A stretch of DNA of 23,440 bases, taken from the NCBI GenBank assembly GCA_947375085.1, contig CANCEQ010000022.1, positions 1 through 23,440 on the forward strand, in the 5' to 3' direction. The notes beneath the pieces were generated by a model, which ran no database searches, had not been told where the DNA came from, and saw only the letters and a list, made by a program, of their open reading frames with translations. This stretch comes from Flavobacteriales bacterium. GTDB lineage: Bacteria > Bacteroidota > Bacteroidia > Flavobacteriales > Crocinitomicaceae. The translations under genes were made by a program, and so were the position numbers. Below, one piece after another: positions 23,426 through 23,440 of the stretch; the first letter of the stretch is position 1, and each line of letters starts with the position of its first letter.

Positions 23426-23440
23426 TTTAATTTCCTGATA

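Overview
The window looks like a chromosomal segment of an AT-rich member of the Bacteroidota, most likely order Flavobacteriales. The support is internal: several secreted proteins end in YPNP-type type IX secretion (T9SS) sorting domains, several promoters carry the Bacteroidota -7 element TAnnTTTG, and a bacilliredoxin and a DUF47-PiT phosphate transporter pair are present. A genus cannot be fixed from the sequence alone; a Crocinitomicaceae-like relative would fit.

Layout. Positions 1-1787 hold recJ on the minus strand, divergent from a small exported protein of unknown function (1889-2536). A cluster of three hairpin repeats fills 2552-2762. A minus-strand run follows: rsmI, a VAT-1-like quinone reductase and an HI0933-type flavoprotein, tightly packed. 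A tiny plus-strand protein that is almost only a T9SS sorting domain (5794-6114) converges on the pit gene across a shared terminator. DUF47-pit (8430-6173, minus) is a phosphate uptake operon with a good promoter; a PstS-like phosphate-binding lipoprotein diverges from it. A MORN-like small protein and a bacilliredoxin follow.

Positions 10661-15428 encode two large T9SS-exported peptidases in convergent orientation: a lysyl-endopeptidase-like serine protease and an M1 aminopeptidase-like metalloprotease with two DUF5018-like repeats. Positions 15456-20344 (minus) are a kynurenine cluster in the order kynU, kmo, hotdog acyl-CoA thioesterase, 2-aminomuconate-semialdehyde dehydrogenase. It covers kynurenine hydroxylation, cleavage of 3-hydroxykynurenine and a late catabolic oxidation; the dioxygenase and decarboxylase steps are not in the window. 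Its gaps contain palindromic repeat elements.

The most unusual area is 20533-21450. A GxxExxY (PD-(D/E)XK-like) protein gene is bracketed by five whole, partial or decayed copies of a roughly 100-bp hairpin-forming repeat. Downstream lie an N-acetylmuramoyl-L-alanine amidase with a SPOR domain, a tRNA-Asn with promoter and terminator, and an RBBP9/YdeN-type serine hydrolase. No insertion sequence, phage, CRISPR array or rRNA was seen.
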